A stretch of DNA of 55,937 nucleotides from Collinsella aerofaciens (GTDB lineage Bacteria; Actinomycetota; Coriobacteriia; Coriobacteriales; Coriobacteriaceae): positions 1 to 55,937 of the forward strand of contig NZ_JADNDZ010000071.1 of the NCBI RefSeq assembly GCF_015552075.1. Direction: 5' to 3'. A program made the position numbers and the translations under genes. This document shows, piece after piece, positions 43,208 to 52,959 of this stretch; the first letter of the stretch is position 1; each line of letters opens with the position of its first letter. Under the pieces are notes generated by a model, which saw nothing but the letters and a program-made list of their open reading frames with translations, was not told the origin of the DNA and did no database searches.

Positions 43208-44037
43208 GCAAGCATTCCTCCCCTGCGCTTACCATGCGCGATGCGCTCTACGAGGCTCCCGGCCCCAAGATGCGCGCCAAGATTCGCATCGGCACCGCCA
43301 TCTCGCTTGTTGCCGTCGCCGCGCTTGTCGTCCTCGTGTTGCAGCGCTTTTATGTGACCGGCCAGCTTTCGGTTCACTATTGGTATTTCTTTACGCACCT
43401 CACCACCTGGAAGTTCCTGCTTGCCGGCTTTGAGGGCACCGTTAAAGTCGCACTCACCGCTGGCGCCATCGCGCTGGTGCTGGGCTTAGCCCTTATGCTC
43501 GGCCGTACCAGCGACATTAAGCCGCTGCAGCTGGTCTGCCGCGTGCTCACCGATTTCTTCCGCGGCGTACCGAGCCTGCTGTTCATCTACTTCTTCTTTT
43601 TGGTGCTGCCTCAGTACAAGATCGCGCTGCCGTCGTTTTGGATGCTCACGCTTCCCGTCGCGCTCGCTGCAGCTGGCGTACTTGCCGAGATCTTCCGTGC
43701 CGGCGTCAACGCCGTGCCGCGCGGTCAGGTCGAGGCAGCCCAGGCACTCGGTCTCTCCAAGGCCAAAATCACCTTTAAAATCGTGTTGCCGCAGGCTATT
43801 CGGTTTATCATTCCGTCCTTGATTTCGCAGCTTGTGGTCGTAGTCAAGGACACCACCGTTGCCTACGTGGTGAGCTACCCCGACCTCATGCAAAACGCCC
43901 GCGTGCTCATTACCAACTACGACGCCCTCGTGTCGGTCTACCTGGTAATCGCGGTCATCTATATCCTCATCAACGTCGCGATCAACAAGGCCGCTGTCTA
44001 TGTTTCGCACAAGACCGGCGCGACCATCATCCGCTAA
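43204..44037 (+). CDS. Amino-acid ABC transporter permease 2
   Basis: 277 residues. Same HisMQ family; EAA loop VPRGQVEAAQALGLSKAKITFKIVLPQAIR. An N-terminal polar extension of about 35 residues precedes the first helix. Forms a heterodimer with the preceding permease, whose gene it overlaps by 4 bases. Confidence 0.95.
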   Translation: MSKHSSPALTMRDALYEAPGPKMRAKIRIGTAISLVAVAALVVLVLQRFYVTGQLSVHYWYFFTHLTTWKFLLAGFEGTVKVALTAGAIALVLGLALMLGRTSDIKPLQLVCRVLTDFFRGVPSLLFIYFFFLVLPQYKIALPSFWMLTLPVALAAAGVLAEIFRAGVNAVPRGQVEAAQALGLSKAKITFKIVLPQAIRFIIPSLISQLVVVVKDTTVAYVVSYPDLMQNARVLITNYDALVSVYLVIAVIYILINVAINKAAVYVSHKTGATIIR

Positions 44038-44073
44038 CGCTTTACCATTTCGAGTCATAAGGAGCCGAGCACC

Positions 44074-44838
<765 letters not shown>

Positions 44839-44890
44839 CCCAATTGCCATATTCGCCCGCCATGCTCATCCAAACTCGAAAGTTACACCT

Positions 44891-45700
44891 ATGATCGGAA
44901 CACGTACTTCATCGTCCTACACCCCGCATGTCGACGTCGCCCCCGCCGACCGCCCACTCATCCTCGTCGCGCCGCGCTGGGAAGAGGCGAAGCCGTTTTT
45001 AAGCGAGACGCTCTCCCCCAACGAGGAGATCGCAAGTGTCTTTGTCGATGCCATCCTTGCCACCGGCGGCCTGCCGCTGCAGATGTCCATCACCGAGGAC
45101 ATTGAGGTCATCCGTCATTATGTCGATATCGCCGACGGCATCGCCATTCCCGGCGGCCCCGATGTCAATCCCAAACGTTGGGGCGATGATCGACCCTACG
45201 ACCCCACGCTGTGCTGCGAGATCCGCGATAGCTTTGAGTTTAAGCTGGTCGACGAGGTACTCCGCGCCAAAAAGCCGCTCTTTACCACCTGCCGCGGCAC
45301 GCAGCTGCTCAACGTCGCCACCGGCGGCACCCTGTGCATGGACGTGCCGAGCCTGGGCGCGCGCGAGGGTCGCACGCAGTGGCGCCACACCCACGTGCTC
45401 AACGACCCCGTGCACCCTGTCGAGGTCATGCCGGGCTCGCTGCTGGAGCGCGCGGTTGGCGGGCACAGGCTGATCCAGACCAACTCCGCACACCACTGCT
45501 GCGTCGACCGTCTGGGTAAGAGCACGCGCTTGGTCGCCAAGGCAACCGACGGCGTTCCCGAGTGCATCGAGGTCGAGGGGCAACCCTTCTGCCTAGGCGT
45601 GCAATGGCACCCTGAGTACACGTGGAAGACGCTCGAGACCGACTTTAACCTGTGGAAGTCGTTTGTCGAGGCAGCGGCCAAGGTAAAGCAGGCGCGCTAG
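44891..45700 (+). CDS. Gamma-glutamyl-gamma-aminobutyrate hydrolase-like amidase (peptidase C26)
   Basis: 269 residues of class I glutamine amidotransferase fold. The nucleophile elbow is FTTCRGTQLLNV and the catalytic His is in GVQWHPEYTW. Substrate-side motif: IAIPGGPDVNPKRWG. The family hydrolyses gamma-glutamyl conjugates, for example in putrescine breakdown. The ATG at 44891 is 52 bases after the importer ATPase; the frame is open further into that gene. It may be transcribed with the amino-acid importer, suggesting uptake followed by release of glutamate. Confidence 0.9.
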   Translation: MIGTRTSSSYTPHVDVAPADRPLILVAPRWEEAKPFLSETLSPNEEIASVFVDAILATGGLPLQMSITEDIEVIRHYVDIADGIAIPGGPDVNPKRWGDDRPYDPTLCCEIRDSFEFKLVDEVLRAKKPLFTTCRGTQLLNVATGGTLCMDVPSLGAREGRTQWRHTHVLNDPVHPVEVMPGSLLERAVGGHRLIQTNSAHHCCVDRLGKSTRLVAKATDGVPECIEVEGQPFCLGVQWHPEYTWKTLETDFNLWKSFVEAAAKVKQAR

Positions 45701-45728
45701 CTCGCGAATCACACAGGCTTAAACCTTC

Positions 45729-45772
45729 CATGCCGGGGGGCAGACACCAGCCACGGTGCCCGCCCCCCGGCA
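45729..45772. terminator. Bidirectional terminator between convergent genes
   Basis: ATGCCGGGGGGC and GCCCCCCGGCAT form a 12-bp stem, followed by TTTGG on the plus strand. Confidence 0.8.
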
Positions 45773-45808
45773 TTTGGTATGCTCGGTATGATTACCCCTC
45801 ACAAACAA

Positions 45809-46627
45809 TCAAAGAAATCTCGACCGCAATCGGTCTACGGTAAAGCAAATGGTAAAAACGCTTGCTACGTTAATTAGGCAGTCGATTAGAATCGAAATGC
45901 TTTGACTATTCCCCAACGGGGTCACGCCACAAATCCACATGAGCATCGAGGACGGAAGCGGAAGCATGGAAATGGCCCCGAGCTGTATGTAGATCGCTAC
46001 GACGTTGACAAGCAGCAGCATGCCAATCGGACCGAAGCCGGATCCAAAATAGGAAACAACGATTACGCAAGAAACCACGTATGCAAGGCAGGCAGCGGCA
46101 GCAAGAACAAGTCGATAGCAAAATACATGCAGGTTGAAATACTGTTGAGCATCCAAAACGATTACGCAGTTAAGACAGTACAAAACGACACTCGACAGGA
46201 TAAACGCGCCCAAAAGGGCAAAAGAAGACAGCACCACTCGCGCAACGATAGCGCACACACGCTTCCCTCCCCGAGCCTCCGACAACCCCCACGGTTCCTC
46301 AATAAAGCCCGAACTGACAAAGCGCGGCACAATGCAAGCCGCGATGAACGGAAAGAACAATGCATGAGCCAACGGGGCTACGTTGAACAGCAGACCGCGA
46401 AAAACCTCTGCATTACCAAATAGAAGGACATCCTCTGCCGACAGCAGAAGCGTCGGGTCTGGGAAAAAGCCCAAGAAACTGTTCTCACGGAGGCTACAGA
46501 ACCACATCGGGAAAGAATTAAGCTGCAATGCCACCATGCACGCATAAATTACCAGGATTAAGGCGTACGTCCATTTGCTCACATGCTTCAATTCTGAATG
46601 AAGGAATCTTCTAGTCTGACGAGCCAT
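45809..46627 (-). CDS. ABC-2-type membrane subunit (downstream gene)
   Basis: 272 residues from the ATG at 46627. Six predicted helices with long periplasmic loop after helix 1 (LNSFPMWFCSLRENSFLG) and the cytoplasmic segment FIEEPWGLSEARGGKRVCAI after helix 3, the usual place of ATPase contact in ABC-2 permeases. It overlaps the upstream membrane gene by 17 bases. The three genes resemble antibiotic-peptide resistance exporters, but no specificity is seen. Confidence 0.7.
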   Translation of the reverse strand: MARQTRRFLHSELKHVSKWTYALILVIYACMVALQLNSFPMWFCSLRENSFLGFFPDPTLLLSAEDVLLFGNAEVFRGLLFNVAPLAHALFFPFIAACIVPRFVSSGFIEEPWGLSEARGGKRVCAIVARVVLSSFALLGAFILSSVVLYCLNCVIVLDAQQYFNLHVFCYRLVLAAAACLAYVVSCVIVVSYFGSGFGPIGMLLLVNVVAIYIQLGAISMLPLPSSMLMWICGVTPLGNSQSISILIDCLINVASVFTICFTVDRLRSRFL

Positions 46628-47435
46628 TGAGCACACCCCCAGCACGAAAGCTCACCAGAGCGTAAATCAATACCGATAGGCAGCTGGCTGCCGCGCCATA
46701 CCCCAGAAGCGTCAGCTGCCCCATATCGCTATACCCAAGGGCACATCCGACTCCAAGGTACGGCCCCGGAAGAAAGAAGATCCATCGCAAGGACGGTATG
46801 GGCGTCTGAAGGTAAGTTCCGTAGAGCGTCAAGCTCATGACAAATCCAATAATTATCGCAGCCCCGCTCAATACAGCGCTGCCTGTAATCCGATAGATGG
46901 TCGTCGTCTCCAACGCAACCGATATCACCAATACGGCGTTGACTATCAATGCGGGCAAAAATACAGTTAGCATGTCGTGCGAGTAGTTATGCCCTCCACG
47001 TATTATGGCTATTGCAAAAAGAAGAAGGCAAAGCGCACTATATGCTGCGCCAATTATTAAAGCAGACGAAAATGCATGGGCTAGAGCCCCATAAAAGCGG
47101 CTGAGACCTCTTGCCAAAGAAATTCGGCAGCCCTCTTCATAGCCACGCTCCTGTAGAATTACCAGGCAAACGATGAGCGGCACAAGCAGAGCTGTGCCGG
47201 CAAAGGCGCTACGCACAAGGGACTCTTCGGGTGCAGAAGGATCGATTACATTCCAGCAGAAGCCAATATCCTCCCCAAAAACGCTATTGCCAAAGGCGAG
47301 CAACGTTGTTCCGTTTTTTAGAAAGATACCGAAGAGAAGGCCGAACGCCAGCATAAGCGCAAGACCAAACTTCGCCGGAAATATCCTGTGCAAACGCATC
47401 ATATCTGCCTTTATGGGATGGATCGCCCGCTTCAT
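46611..47435 (-). CDS. ABC-2-type membrane subunit (upstream gene)
   Basis: 274 residues with six helices. After helix 2 the segment ERGYEEGCRISLARGLSRFYGA parallels that of the downstream gene (EEP...GLSEARGGKRVCAI), suggesting that the two are paralogous halves of one permease. The start at 47435 lies about 58 bases beyond the end of the ATPase gene. Function in export or immunity is inferred from context. Confidence 0.7.
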   Translation of the reverse strand: MKRAIHPIKADMMRLHRIFPAKFGLALMLAFGLLFGIFLKNGTTLLAFGNSVFGEDIGFCWNVIDPSAPEESLVRSAFAGTALLVPLIVCLVILQERGYEEGCRISLARGLSRFYGALAHAFSSALIIGAAYSALCLLLFAIAIIRGGHNYSHDMLTVFLPALIVNAVLVISVALETTTIYRITGSAVLSGAAIIIGFVMSLTLYGTYLQTPIPSLRWIFFLPGPYLGVGCALGYSDMGQLTLLGYGAAASCLSVLIYALVSFRAGGVLNGSSD

Positions 47436-47493
47436 AGCGAGACCGCCTTCATCAAGCGCCTGTAATACTCTTTTAGGGATGACGCCTCATCCC

Positions 47494-48192
47494 TTATGAC
47501 GTCCATCGATTCTTTTTTTGCAGTTCGCCGTCATGAATAAACAGGCAGCTTGTTGCAACCGATGCCAACTCATCCAAATCATGACTAGAGATGAGCATGG
47601 TCTTACCCTGCTCTCGATTCAATCGACCGATAAGGGCCCATATACTCTCGATGCCCAACGGATCCAATCCATTCGCCGGCTCATCGAAAATTAGTACGTC
47701 GGTGTCGCCCAATAAAGCCGTAGCTATATCCAGTCGCCGTTTCATTCCCAGAGAAAAACTGCTCACGCTCTTTTTCTCATCGACGTCCAGCCCGACTAGG
47801 CCCAAGACGCGAGGAACCTCACGTTTCTCATCGAGCCCCCATTCCGCACATCGGATCCGAAGATTCTCAGCCGCACTGAGGGATTGGTATGCTCCGCAGG
47901 AATCTGGCACATAGCCGACACGCGTCCGCATCAGGCTCAGCTCTTTTTTCGACTTGCCTCCAAAGAGCTCCACGCTCCCCGACGACGGCTCGCAGAGGCC
48001 CAAGACGATTTTAATTAGCGTGCTTTTGCCCGCACCGTTTGCACCAACAAGGGCAAGGAGCTCGGACTGATGCACCTCGAAGGAAACGTCATGCAAAACG
48101 CGCCGTCTCCCGTAGCGCTTTGACACCTTTGATAGCTTTATCGCTGATGCGTTCATCGGCCTCCCGTTCTGCTTGATAGCAAAACCGCTCAT
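47494..48192 (-). CDS. ABC exporter ATPase
   Basis: 232 residues. Walker A is GANGAGKSTLI, the signature is FSLGMKRRLDIATALL (LSxGM type), Walker B is VLIFDEPANGLDPLG and the switch is ISSHD. DrrA/bacitracin-type exporter ATPase. The ATG at 48192 has GAAGGAA upstream; an internal ATG 12 codons later with GGGAGG is a possible second start. The -35 TTGACA at 48259-48254 and a nearby AACAAT give a likely promoter. Confidence 0.92.
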   Translation of the reverse strand: MSGFAIKQNGRPMNASAIKLSKVSKRYGRRRVLHDVSFEVHQSELLALVGANGAGKSTLIKIVLGLCEPSSGSVELFGGKSKKELSLMRTRVGYVPDSCGAYQSLSAAENLRIRCAEWGLDEKREVPRVLGLVGLDVDEKKSVSSFSLGMKRRLDIATALLGDTDVLIFDEPANGLDPLGIESIWALIGRLNREQGKTMLISSHDLDELASVATSCLFIHDGELQKKNRWTS

Positions 48193-48210
48193 ATCGTTCC
48201 TTCTTTCCTT

Positions 48211-48259
48211 TATCGTTTTTCATAGTTGTTATTGTTTTTCGATAACTCATATTTGTCAA
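48211..48259 (-). promoter_or_regulatory. Promoter and operator candidates of the ABC exporter
   Basis: TTGACA (48259-48254) and AACAAT 17 bases on. Between promoter and start are TTATCGAAAAACAATAA (48245-48229) and GAAAAACGATA (48221-48211), both similar to the arms of the palindrome at 49256-49289 before the DUF2975/XRE operon, so one regulator may bind both. Confidence 0.5.
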
Positions 48260-48277
48260 GGTAATCTAAAAGAAAGA

Positions 48278-48297
48278 ACCCGTGTTAGACACGGGCC
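48278..48297 (-). terminator. Terminator after the XRE gene
   Basis: CCCGTGT-TAG-ACACGGG hairpin, followed on the minus strand by TTCTTTCTTTT. Confidence 0.8.
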
Positions 48298-48336
48298 CCT
48301 TTACGCTGATATTTCGTTATAGCTGTTCGCTTTATG

Positions 48337-48666
48337 CTACTCGTCGCTCAAATCTACAGCAAAGACTGATGTCGGAAGCAACGCCTCATTGCCTCCGCCG
48401 TCCCGCATCTGCCTCACGACATTTTTTGCACGCTCAACAATAAGCTCCTCAAGCTCTTTCTCACTCACCCGCCGAATAATATCTCCCGGTTGACAGTCAA
48501 GTTCATCGCAAATATCGAGAAGCGTCTTAAGGCGAATAGCTTTAATTTTTCCGTTTCTCAGCTTTGAAATATTAGCCGGAGTATGCCCCGTGGCACGAAT
48601 CAGATCAGCACTGGTCTTTCCGGTCTTAAGCAGCTGCGTCTCAAGCTCGATGATGAGATAGCTCAT
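48337..48666 (-). CDS. XRE-family helix-turn-helix regulator
   Basis: 109 residues. The HTH (residues 10-65: LLKTGKTSADLIRATGHTPANISKLRNGKIKAIRLKTLLDIC split into helices) is of the Cro/CI YozG type. The C-terminal 45 residues are charged. It lies 8 bases after the DUF2975 gene, a partnership common in Gram-positive bacteria in which the pair controls its own operon. Confidence 0.88.
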   Translation of the reverse strand: MSYLIIELETQLLKTGKTSADLIRATGHTPANISKLRNGKIKAIRLKTLLDICDELDCQPGDIIRRVSEKELEELIVERAKNVVRQMRDGGGNEALLPTSVFAVDLSDE

Positions 48667-48674
48667 GCTTCCTC

Positions 48675-49235
48675 CTACACAAGCTCGTCAGACTGCTCTT
48701 GGAGCAGCGAGGCATAACTCCAGATCACCGAGATACACAGACAGACAGCCGCGCCGATAAGCGACCCCGCATCAAAGGCAACGCCTTGGCAAATCTCAAT
48801 AACGAAGGAATGAGGCACGACGTAAAGCTCCAGCCCACCAATGGTAAGATTGACCGATCCGTAGGCACCAATAAGCGAAACCGCGGCGTTAACAGCAAAG
48901 GCAAGCGCAAGAACACGGATAAGCCGCACATGCGTCTTGGTAAAGGGCGAGACGCCTCGCGAGATGTTACGGCTGATCCCACACAGAACGACAAGCGAAA
49001 TACCCACGACGAGTGCCAGGCACAGTCCGCTTGGGATAACGATGCACCCGCCATCGAGAAGCGTCACGACGCCGAAAGAATCGACAGAGGCAACGTTTGC
49101 AACCGCATACCAGATCACGTAAACAACCAACGCGGCAAAAGCGACGAGCATCCCTGCAAAAACGGCTGCCATGCAAAAGCCAAGCTTCCTGATATTTTCG
49201 CCCGCTTTGGCCATACGCTGAACGCTGTTAGACAT
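48675..49235 (-). CDS. DUF2975 family membrane protein
   Basis: 186 residues, four helices, with the loop ISRGVSPFTKTHVRLIRVLA typical of DUF2975. The ATG at 49235 has GAGGGTGAG upstream; the frame is open another 50 codons without membrane character. In operon with the XRE gene. Function unknown; probably a membrane sensor or modulator for the regulator. Confidence 0.82.
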   Translation of the reverse strand: MSNSVQRMAKAGENIRKLGFCMAAVFAGMLVAFAALVVYVIWYAVANVASVDSFGVVTLLDGGCIVIPSGLCLALVVGISLVVLCGISRNISRGVSPFTKTHVRLIRVLALAFAVNAAVSLIGAYGSVNLTIGGLELYVVPHSFVIEICQGVAFDAGSLIGAAVCLCISVIWSYASLLQEQSDELV

Positions 49236-49255
49236 ACACTCACCCTCATCGACTC

Positions 49256-49289
49256 TATCGTTATTCGAACAGTTTATCGAACAACGATA
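49256..49289. promoter_or_regulatory. Palindromic operator before the DUF2975-XRE operon
   Basis: TATCGTTATTCGA (49256-49268) and TCGAACAACGATA (49277-49289) pair at 12 of 13 positions, 21 bases before the start codon. Likely binding site of the XRE protein. Confidence 0.6.
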
Positions 49290-49377
49290 TTGATTGCATG
49301 CGGAAAGCCCCGCCAGTGCGCATAGGCCATTTACTAACCCGGAGGGGTGAGCGTGGATTTTTGGACACATATCGAAC

Positions 49378-49441
49378 GAGAGTGGATAATCTCCCACTTT
49401 GGGGCCGCCACCGGGCCTAAAACGGGAGATTATCCACTCTC
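49378..49441. repeat. 64-bp intergenic palindrome
   Basis: Perfect 18-base arms GAGAGTGGATAATCTCCC (49378-49395) and its complement (49424-49441) with a 28-base loop. Its architecture matches the palindromes at 2471 and 53777, but the arm sequence differs. Confidence 0.85.
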
Positions 49442-49465
49442 ATAGTCATCAAGGCCCGCAAGCAC

Positions 49466-49822
49466 TTATTCGGCCGCCTCGCGCAGGGCCGACATCGTAG
49501 CCGCATATTGCTGACGCAGTGCATGTATCCCGTCGCGAGCACCATCAACGGTGCTGGCATTACGCAACGCCTCGGTCACCACGACCGCCGGCTCATACAG
49601 ATTGTCGAACCCCAGGTTCTGGCTCACACCCTTAAGCGTATGCACGGCCATAAACGCACCCTCAACGTCCCCTGCCGCCATAGCGGCCTCCAGCTTGTCC
49701 ATGCTCTCGTCATCCAAGAACTTAAGGGCAAAGCGGGCGAGCATCTCCTCGCCCATCAGGCGAACGCTGGCACCGTTGTAATCGGCGCCGATCTTCTCAT
49801 ACGCTTCACGCATGGAACCCAT
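49466..49822 (-). CDS. Hpt-domain phosphotransfer protein
   Basis: 118 residues. A four-helix bundle with the phosphorylatable His in FMAVHTLKGVSQNLGF. Hpt proteins relay phosphate to response regulators in the cytoplasm. The gene lies 84 bases downstream of the HD-GYP/REC protein on the same strand, so that protein's receiver is the likely partner. AAGGAG precedes the start. Confidence 0.88.
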   Translation of the reverse strand: MGSMREAYEKIGADYNGASVRLMGEEMLARFALKFLDDESMDKLEAAMAAGDVEGAFMAVHTLKGVSQNLGFDNLYEPAVVVTEALRNASTVDGARDGIHALRQQYAATMSALREAAE

Positions 49823-49905
49823 GAATTAAAACTCCTTCGGTCAAACTAAATCGTGGGAAACGCGACGACATCGGCAGGGCGTGCCAACGTCTCGGCGATA
49901 CGGTC

Positions 49906-51726
49906 TTACACCTCGAGCAGACAGTCGAGCAGCAGCGGGTTAAACTGACCGCACTTACCGTCCAGGATCATCTGAATCGCTTCCTGGTGCGGGATGGCGT
50001 CCTTGTACACGCGCACGCTCGTGAGCGCGTCGTATACGTCGGCCACCGAAACCACCTGCGCGGCAATGGGGATCTCGTCGCCCTTAAGACCGTCGGGATA
50101 GCCCTTGCCGTCCCAGCGCTCGTGGTGCCAGCGTGCGATCTGGTACGCATATTCCAGCAAGGAATTGCCGGCATGTTGGTGACCCAGCTCAAACAGCATA
50201 TCGGCACCGAGGGTGGTGTGCGTCTTCATGATCTCGAACTCCTCGGATGTCAGGCGTCCGGGCTTGTTGAGGATCGCGTCGTCGATCGACATCTTGCCGA
50301 TATCGTGGAGCGCCGAGGCCATAGCGATCGTGGAACGCTGCTCGTTGTCGAGCGGGAACTGGTCGCTGCGATGCACCAGACAGCCCAGCAGCAGCTCGGT
50401 CAGCTTTTCGATATGCGTGACGTGCAGGCCGCTCTCGCCGTTGCGAAGCTCCATGACGCCGGCCATGATATCGATGAGCATGCGGCTGTTCTTGACGCGC
50501 TCGTTGTACTGCTGAGACAGCAGACTCGTCAGGCGACGCTGCTTGGCATACAGGCGGATGGTGTTACTCACGCGGCGGCGAACGACGCGTGCGTTAAACG
50601 GACGGTTGATGTAATCCGAAGCACCCAGCTCGTAGGCGCGCAGCACCACGTCATCGGAATCCTCGCTCGAGATCATGATGACGGGCAGTTTGTCAACAAC
50701 CGATCGGCGCGACAGATCGGTCAGCACCTCAAAGCCGCTCACGTCCGGCATGACAATGTCCAGTAGCACGAGCGACAACTCATCGCCATAGCGGTCGACC
50801 ATATCGAGCGCCGTACGACCGTTATCAGCCTCGAGGATGCAATACTCGTCCTTGAGCATCTCGTTGAGAATGGCTCGGTTCATCTCGGAGTCATCGACAA
50901 TAAGCACCGAAGGCTTTTCGCTTTGGAAGGCTTCGATGGAATCGGCGTCGGTCACGACCGTACCGGCTTTTGCCTTAGCGCGGCTCAATAACTGGACAGC
51001 GCGGCCAACTCCCTCATCGACCGTCTCGCCATGAATGCGAACGCCACCAATACATGCCGTCAAGCTCACGTACTCATGGCCCGGAACAATCGTGGCATGA
51101 ACGGCATCGGACACCTGATGCAGACGACGGGTGAAGTCATCGGAGGGAATATTGGGCATGACGACCACAAACTTGTCGCAGCCATAGCGCACAAGCTCGT
51201 CAGTCGAACGAATTCCGCTGCGTATGGCCGTCGCCACGGCACCGAGCGCAAGGTCGCCGGCATGACGGCCACACGTATCGTTGAAGACCCTAAAATCATC
51301 AAGGTCGATCACCGCAACGCCGGCATTCATGCGGGCGCTACGGAGCTTTTCCTCGTAATATCGGCGATTGCGCACACCCGTCAGCACGTCGGTGTAGACG
51401 AGGTCCTCTTCTGCAGCCTCTTGCTCATCGATCGGACGCACCATCAGCAGGACGTGAGGCTCGCCCTCGACCTTCAGAGGGCGCAGGCGGGCGCGGTACT
51501 CAACACCATCGTTGAGCAGTTGCTCCGACACCTCATCGGAATCTGTCAAGGCCTCAAGACTCGACTGACGCAGACAAGGGCAGCGATCGCCGGCGAGCAG
51601 GCAGTTAGGCTCGCTCTTAATCTGATCGGCCGACAGCAAACGTACCACGGGGTAGGTCCTTGCGACACGGGCGACCTCGGCGGCGGCCTCCTCGTCGGTT
51701 AGATTGACCTCGTGATTATTGAGCAT
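49906..51726 (-). CDS. GGDEF-REC-HD-GYP signalling protein with degenerate GGDEF site
   Basis: 606 residues. N-terminal sensor-like segment (1-110), then a diguanylate-cyclase domain (about 110-265) whose active-site loop reads YGCDKF instead of GGDEF, so cyclase activity is doubtful. A receiver domain follows (about 275-390: VLIVDDSEMN with the phospho-Asp in LLDIVMPD, but the usual C-terminal Lys appears as Arg in NRPF). Last is an HD-GYP domain (about 410-606) with intact HDIGK and HHERWDGKGYPDGL, which hydrolyses c-di-GMP. The ATG at 51726 has AAAGGG before it. Probably works with the Hpt protein. Confidence 0.92.
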   Translation of the reverse strand: MLNNHEVNLTDEEAAAEVARVARTYPVVRLLSADQIKSEPNCLLAGDRCPCLRQSSLEALTDSDEVSEQLLNDGVEYRARLRPLKVEGEPHVLLMVRPIDEQEAAEEDLVYTDVLTGVRNRRYYEEKLRSARMNAGVAVIDLDDFRVFNDTCGRHAGDLALGAVATAIRSGIRSTDELVRYGCDKFVVVMPNIPSDDFTRRLHQVSDAVHATIVPGHEYVSLTACIGGVRIHGETVDEGVGRAVQLLSRAKAKAGTVVTDADSIEAFQSEKPSVLIVDDSEMNRAILNEMLKDEYCILEADNGRTALDMVDRYGDELSLVLLDIVMPDVSGFEVLTDLSRRSVVDKLPVIMISSEDSDDVVLRAYELGASDYINRPFNARVVRRRVSNTIRLYAKQRRLTSLLSQQYNERVKNSRMLIDIMAGVMELRNGESGLHVTHIEKLTELLLGCLVHRSDQFPLDNEQRSTIAMASALHDIGKMSIDDAILNKPGRLTSEEFEIMKTHTTLGADMLFELGHQHAGNSLLEYAYQIARWHHERWDGKGYPDGLKGDEIPIAAQVVSVADVYDALTSVRVYKDAIPHQEAIQMILDGKCGQFNPLLLDCLLEV

Positions 51727-51936
51727 ACGGGGCCCTTTCGATAGTTTCGCATGGAGCGGTGGGTTCCAAATGTTACAAGGGTAACACCTTGCCGATGCAG
51801 GTAAGCACGTGAATGCCGTTACATTTTTATGAGTTGACAGGCGGCGCGATTGAAGTCGCAGACGTGAGGTTTTGAGCACATTTGTTAACACGGCCGAAAC
51901 GTTTGCGAGTGAAGCCTGCTTTGGCCATTGCGGGTG

Positions 51937-52734
51937 TTAGAGCCCCAGGATGCCACAGACAGCCCGGGCAGCCGCTGCCGGGCGATCGCGCAGGCCGTTG
52001 TGCGCGCCGGGAACCATTACGAGTGGACAGTCCAAAAGCTCAGCCGCCATCCTCGTGCCCGCCTCGCGGGGCGTGCCAATCGAGAGCTCGCCTAGGAGCA
52101 CGGCGGCCACTGTTTTTGACGCGTGAACGCTATCCCAATCGGGAACGCAGGTCATAGTAATCCCGTATTCGTTTGCCATGAAACTGCGGCCGTTGCGCAG
52201 GGCATGCTTGGCTTCCGCTTCGGTCGTTCCAGGAGCCTCGGGGTCCAAGTCGCCGAGGGCTCCCAAGAAAAGCCGGAGCGCCCTTGAAACCTTTCCAGCC
52301 GCAATCATATCGAGCAAAACCGGAGCTGCGCCCATGCCGACGCCTTCGGCCGACACAGCCGGCTCATGCAGAATCGCACGGTCGACGAGATGGGGTTCGG
52401 TACGAAGAAGCTCCAGCGCCACCAACGTACCGGCGCTGTGCGCAAGCACATTTGTCGGAGCGCCAACGTGTTCGATCACGGCTTGCAGATCGGCGGCCTG
52501 AGCGGCAAGATCATAGCTGCCGTCTGCCGCATCGCTGCTGCCACCACAGCCGCGGCGGTCGTAGGCAATTACGCGGTAGTTGCGACTGAGCTCACAAGCG
52601 ATGCTGTCGAAAAATGTGCCGTCGACACAAGCGCCGTGCACGCACACCAAGGCAGGAGCATCAGGCGACACATCCAGGTCGGCATATTCGCGACAGGCAA
52701 TCGTAGTGCCCGCATTCTCGACCGTAAAATCCAT
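51937..52734 (-). CDS. Alpha/beta hydrolase
   Basis: 265 residues. Oxyanion HG motif in VCVHGACVDGTFF, nucleophile Ser in LAHSAGTLVALELL, and the catalytic His in VPGAHNGLRDRP. Similar to carboxylesterases or haloperoxidase-like hydrolases. Substrate unknown. Stands alone, divergent from the radical SAM gene. The 210 bases between 51727 and 51936 hold no gene. Confidence 0.88.
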   Translation of the reverse strand: MDFTVENAGTTIACREYADLDVSPDAPALVCVHGACVDGTFFDSIACELSRNYRVIAYDRRGCGGSSDAADGSYDLAAQAADLQAVIEHVGAPTNVLAHSAGTLVALELLRTEPHLVDRAILHEPAVSAEGVGMGAAPVLLDMIAAGKVSRALRLFLGALGDLDPEAPGTTEAEAKHALRNGRSFMANEYGITMTCVPDWDSVHASKTVAAVLLGELSIGTPREAGTRMAAELLDCPLVMVPGAHNGLRDRPAAAARAVCGILGL

Positions 52735-52959
52735 GTTGTGCCCCCATCATCAATGCTCATCCAGTTGCACGTCAGCACGGTTGGATGGACCCGCATTGCT
52801 TTACACCTTGTTAACAGATTAACTTTACCCGACCCGAGGCTTTTCATGGCACGGCATCATGAGCGACGTGAAAAAACGAAACTTGTAAAGCAAGAGCCCA
52901 CACCTTGCTTTGGAGCCGATGCTATGCTTAGGCACAATTGTCTTGAGGAGCATATGCCT

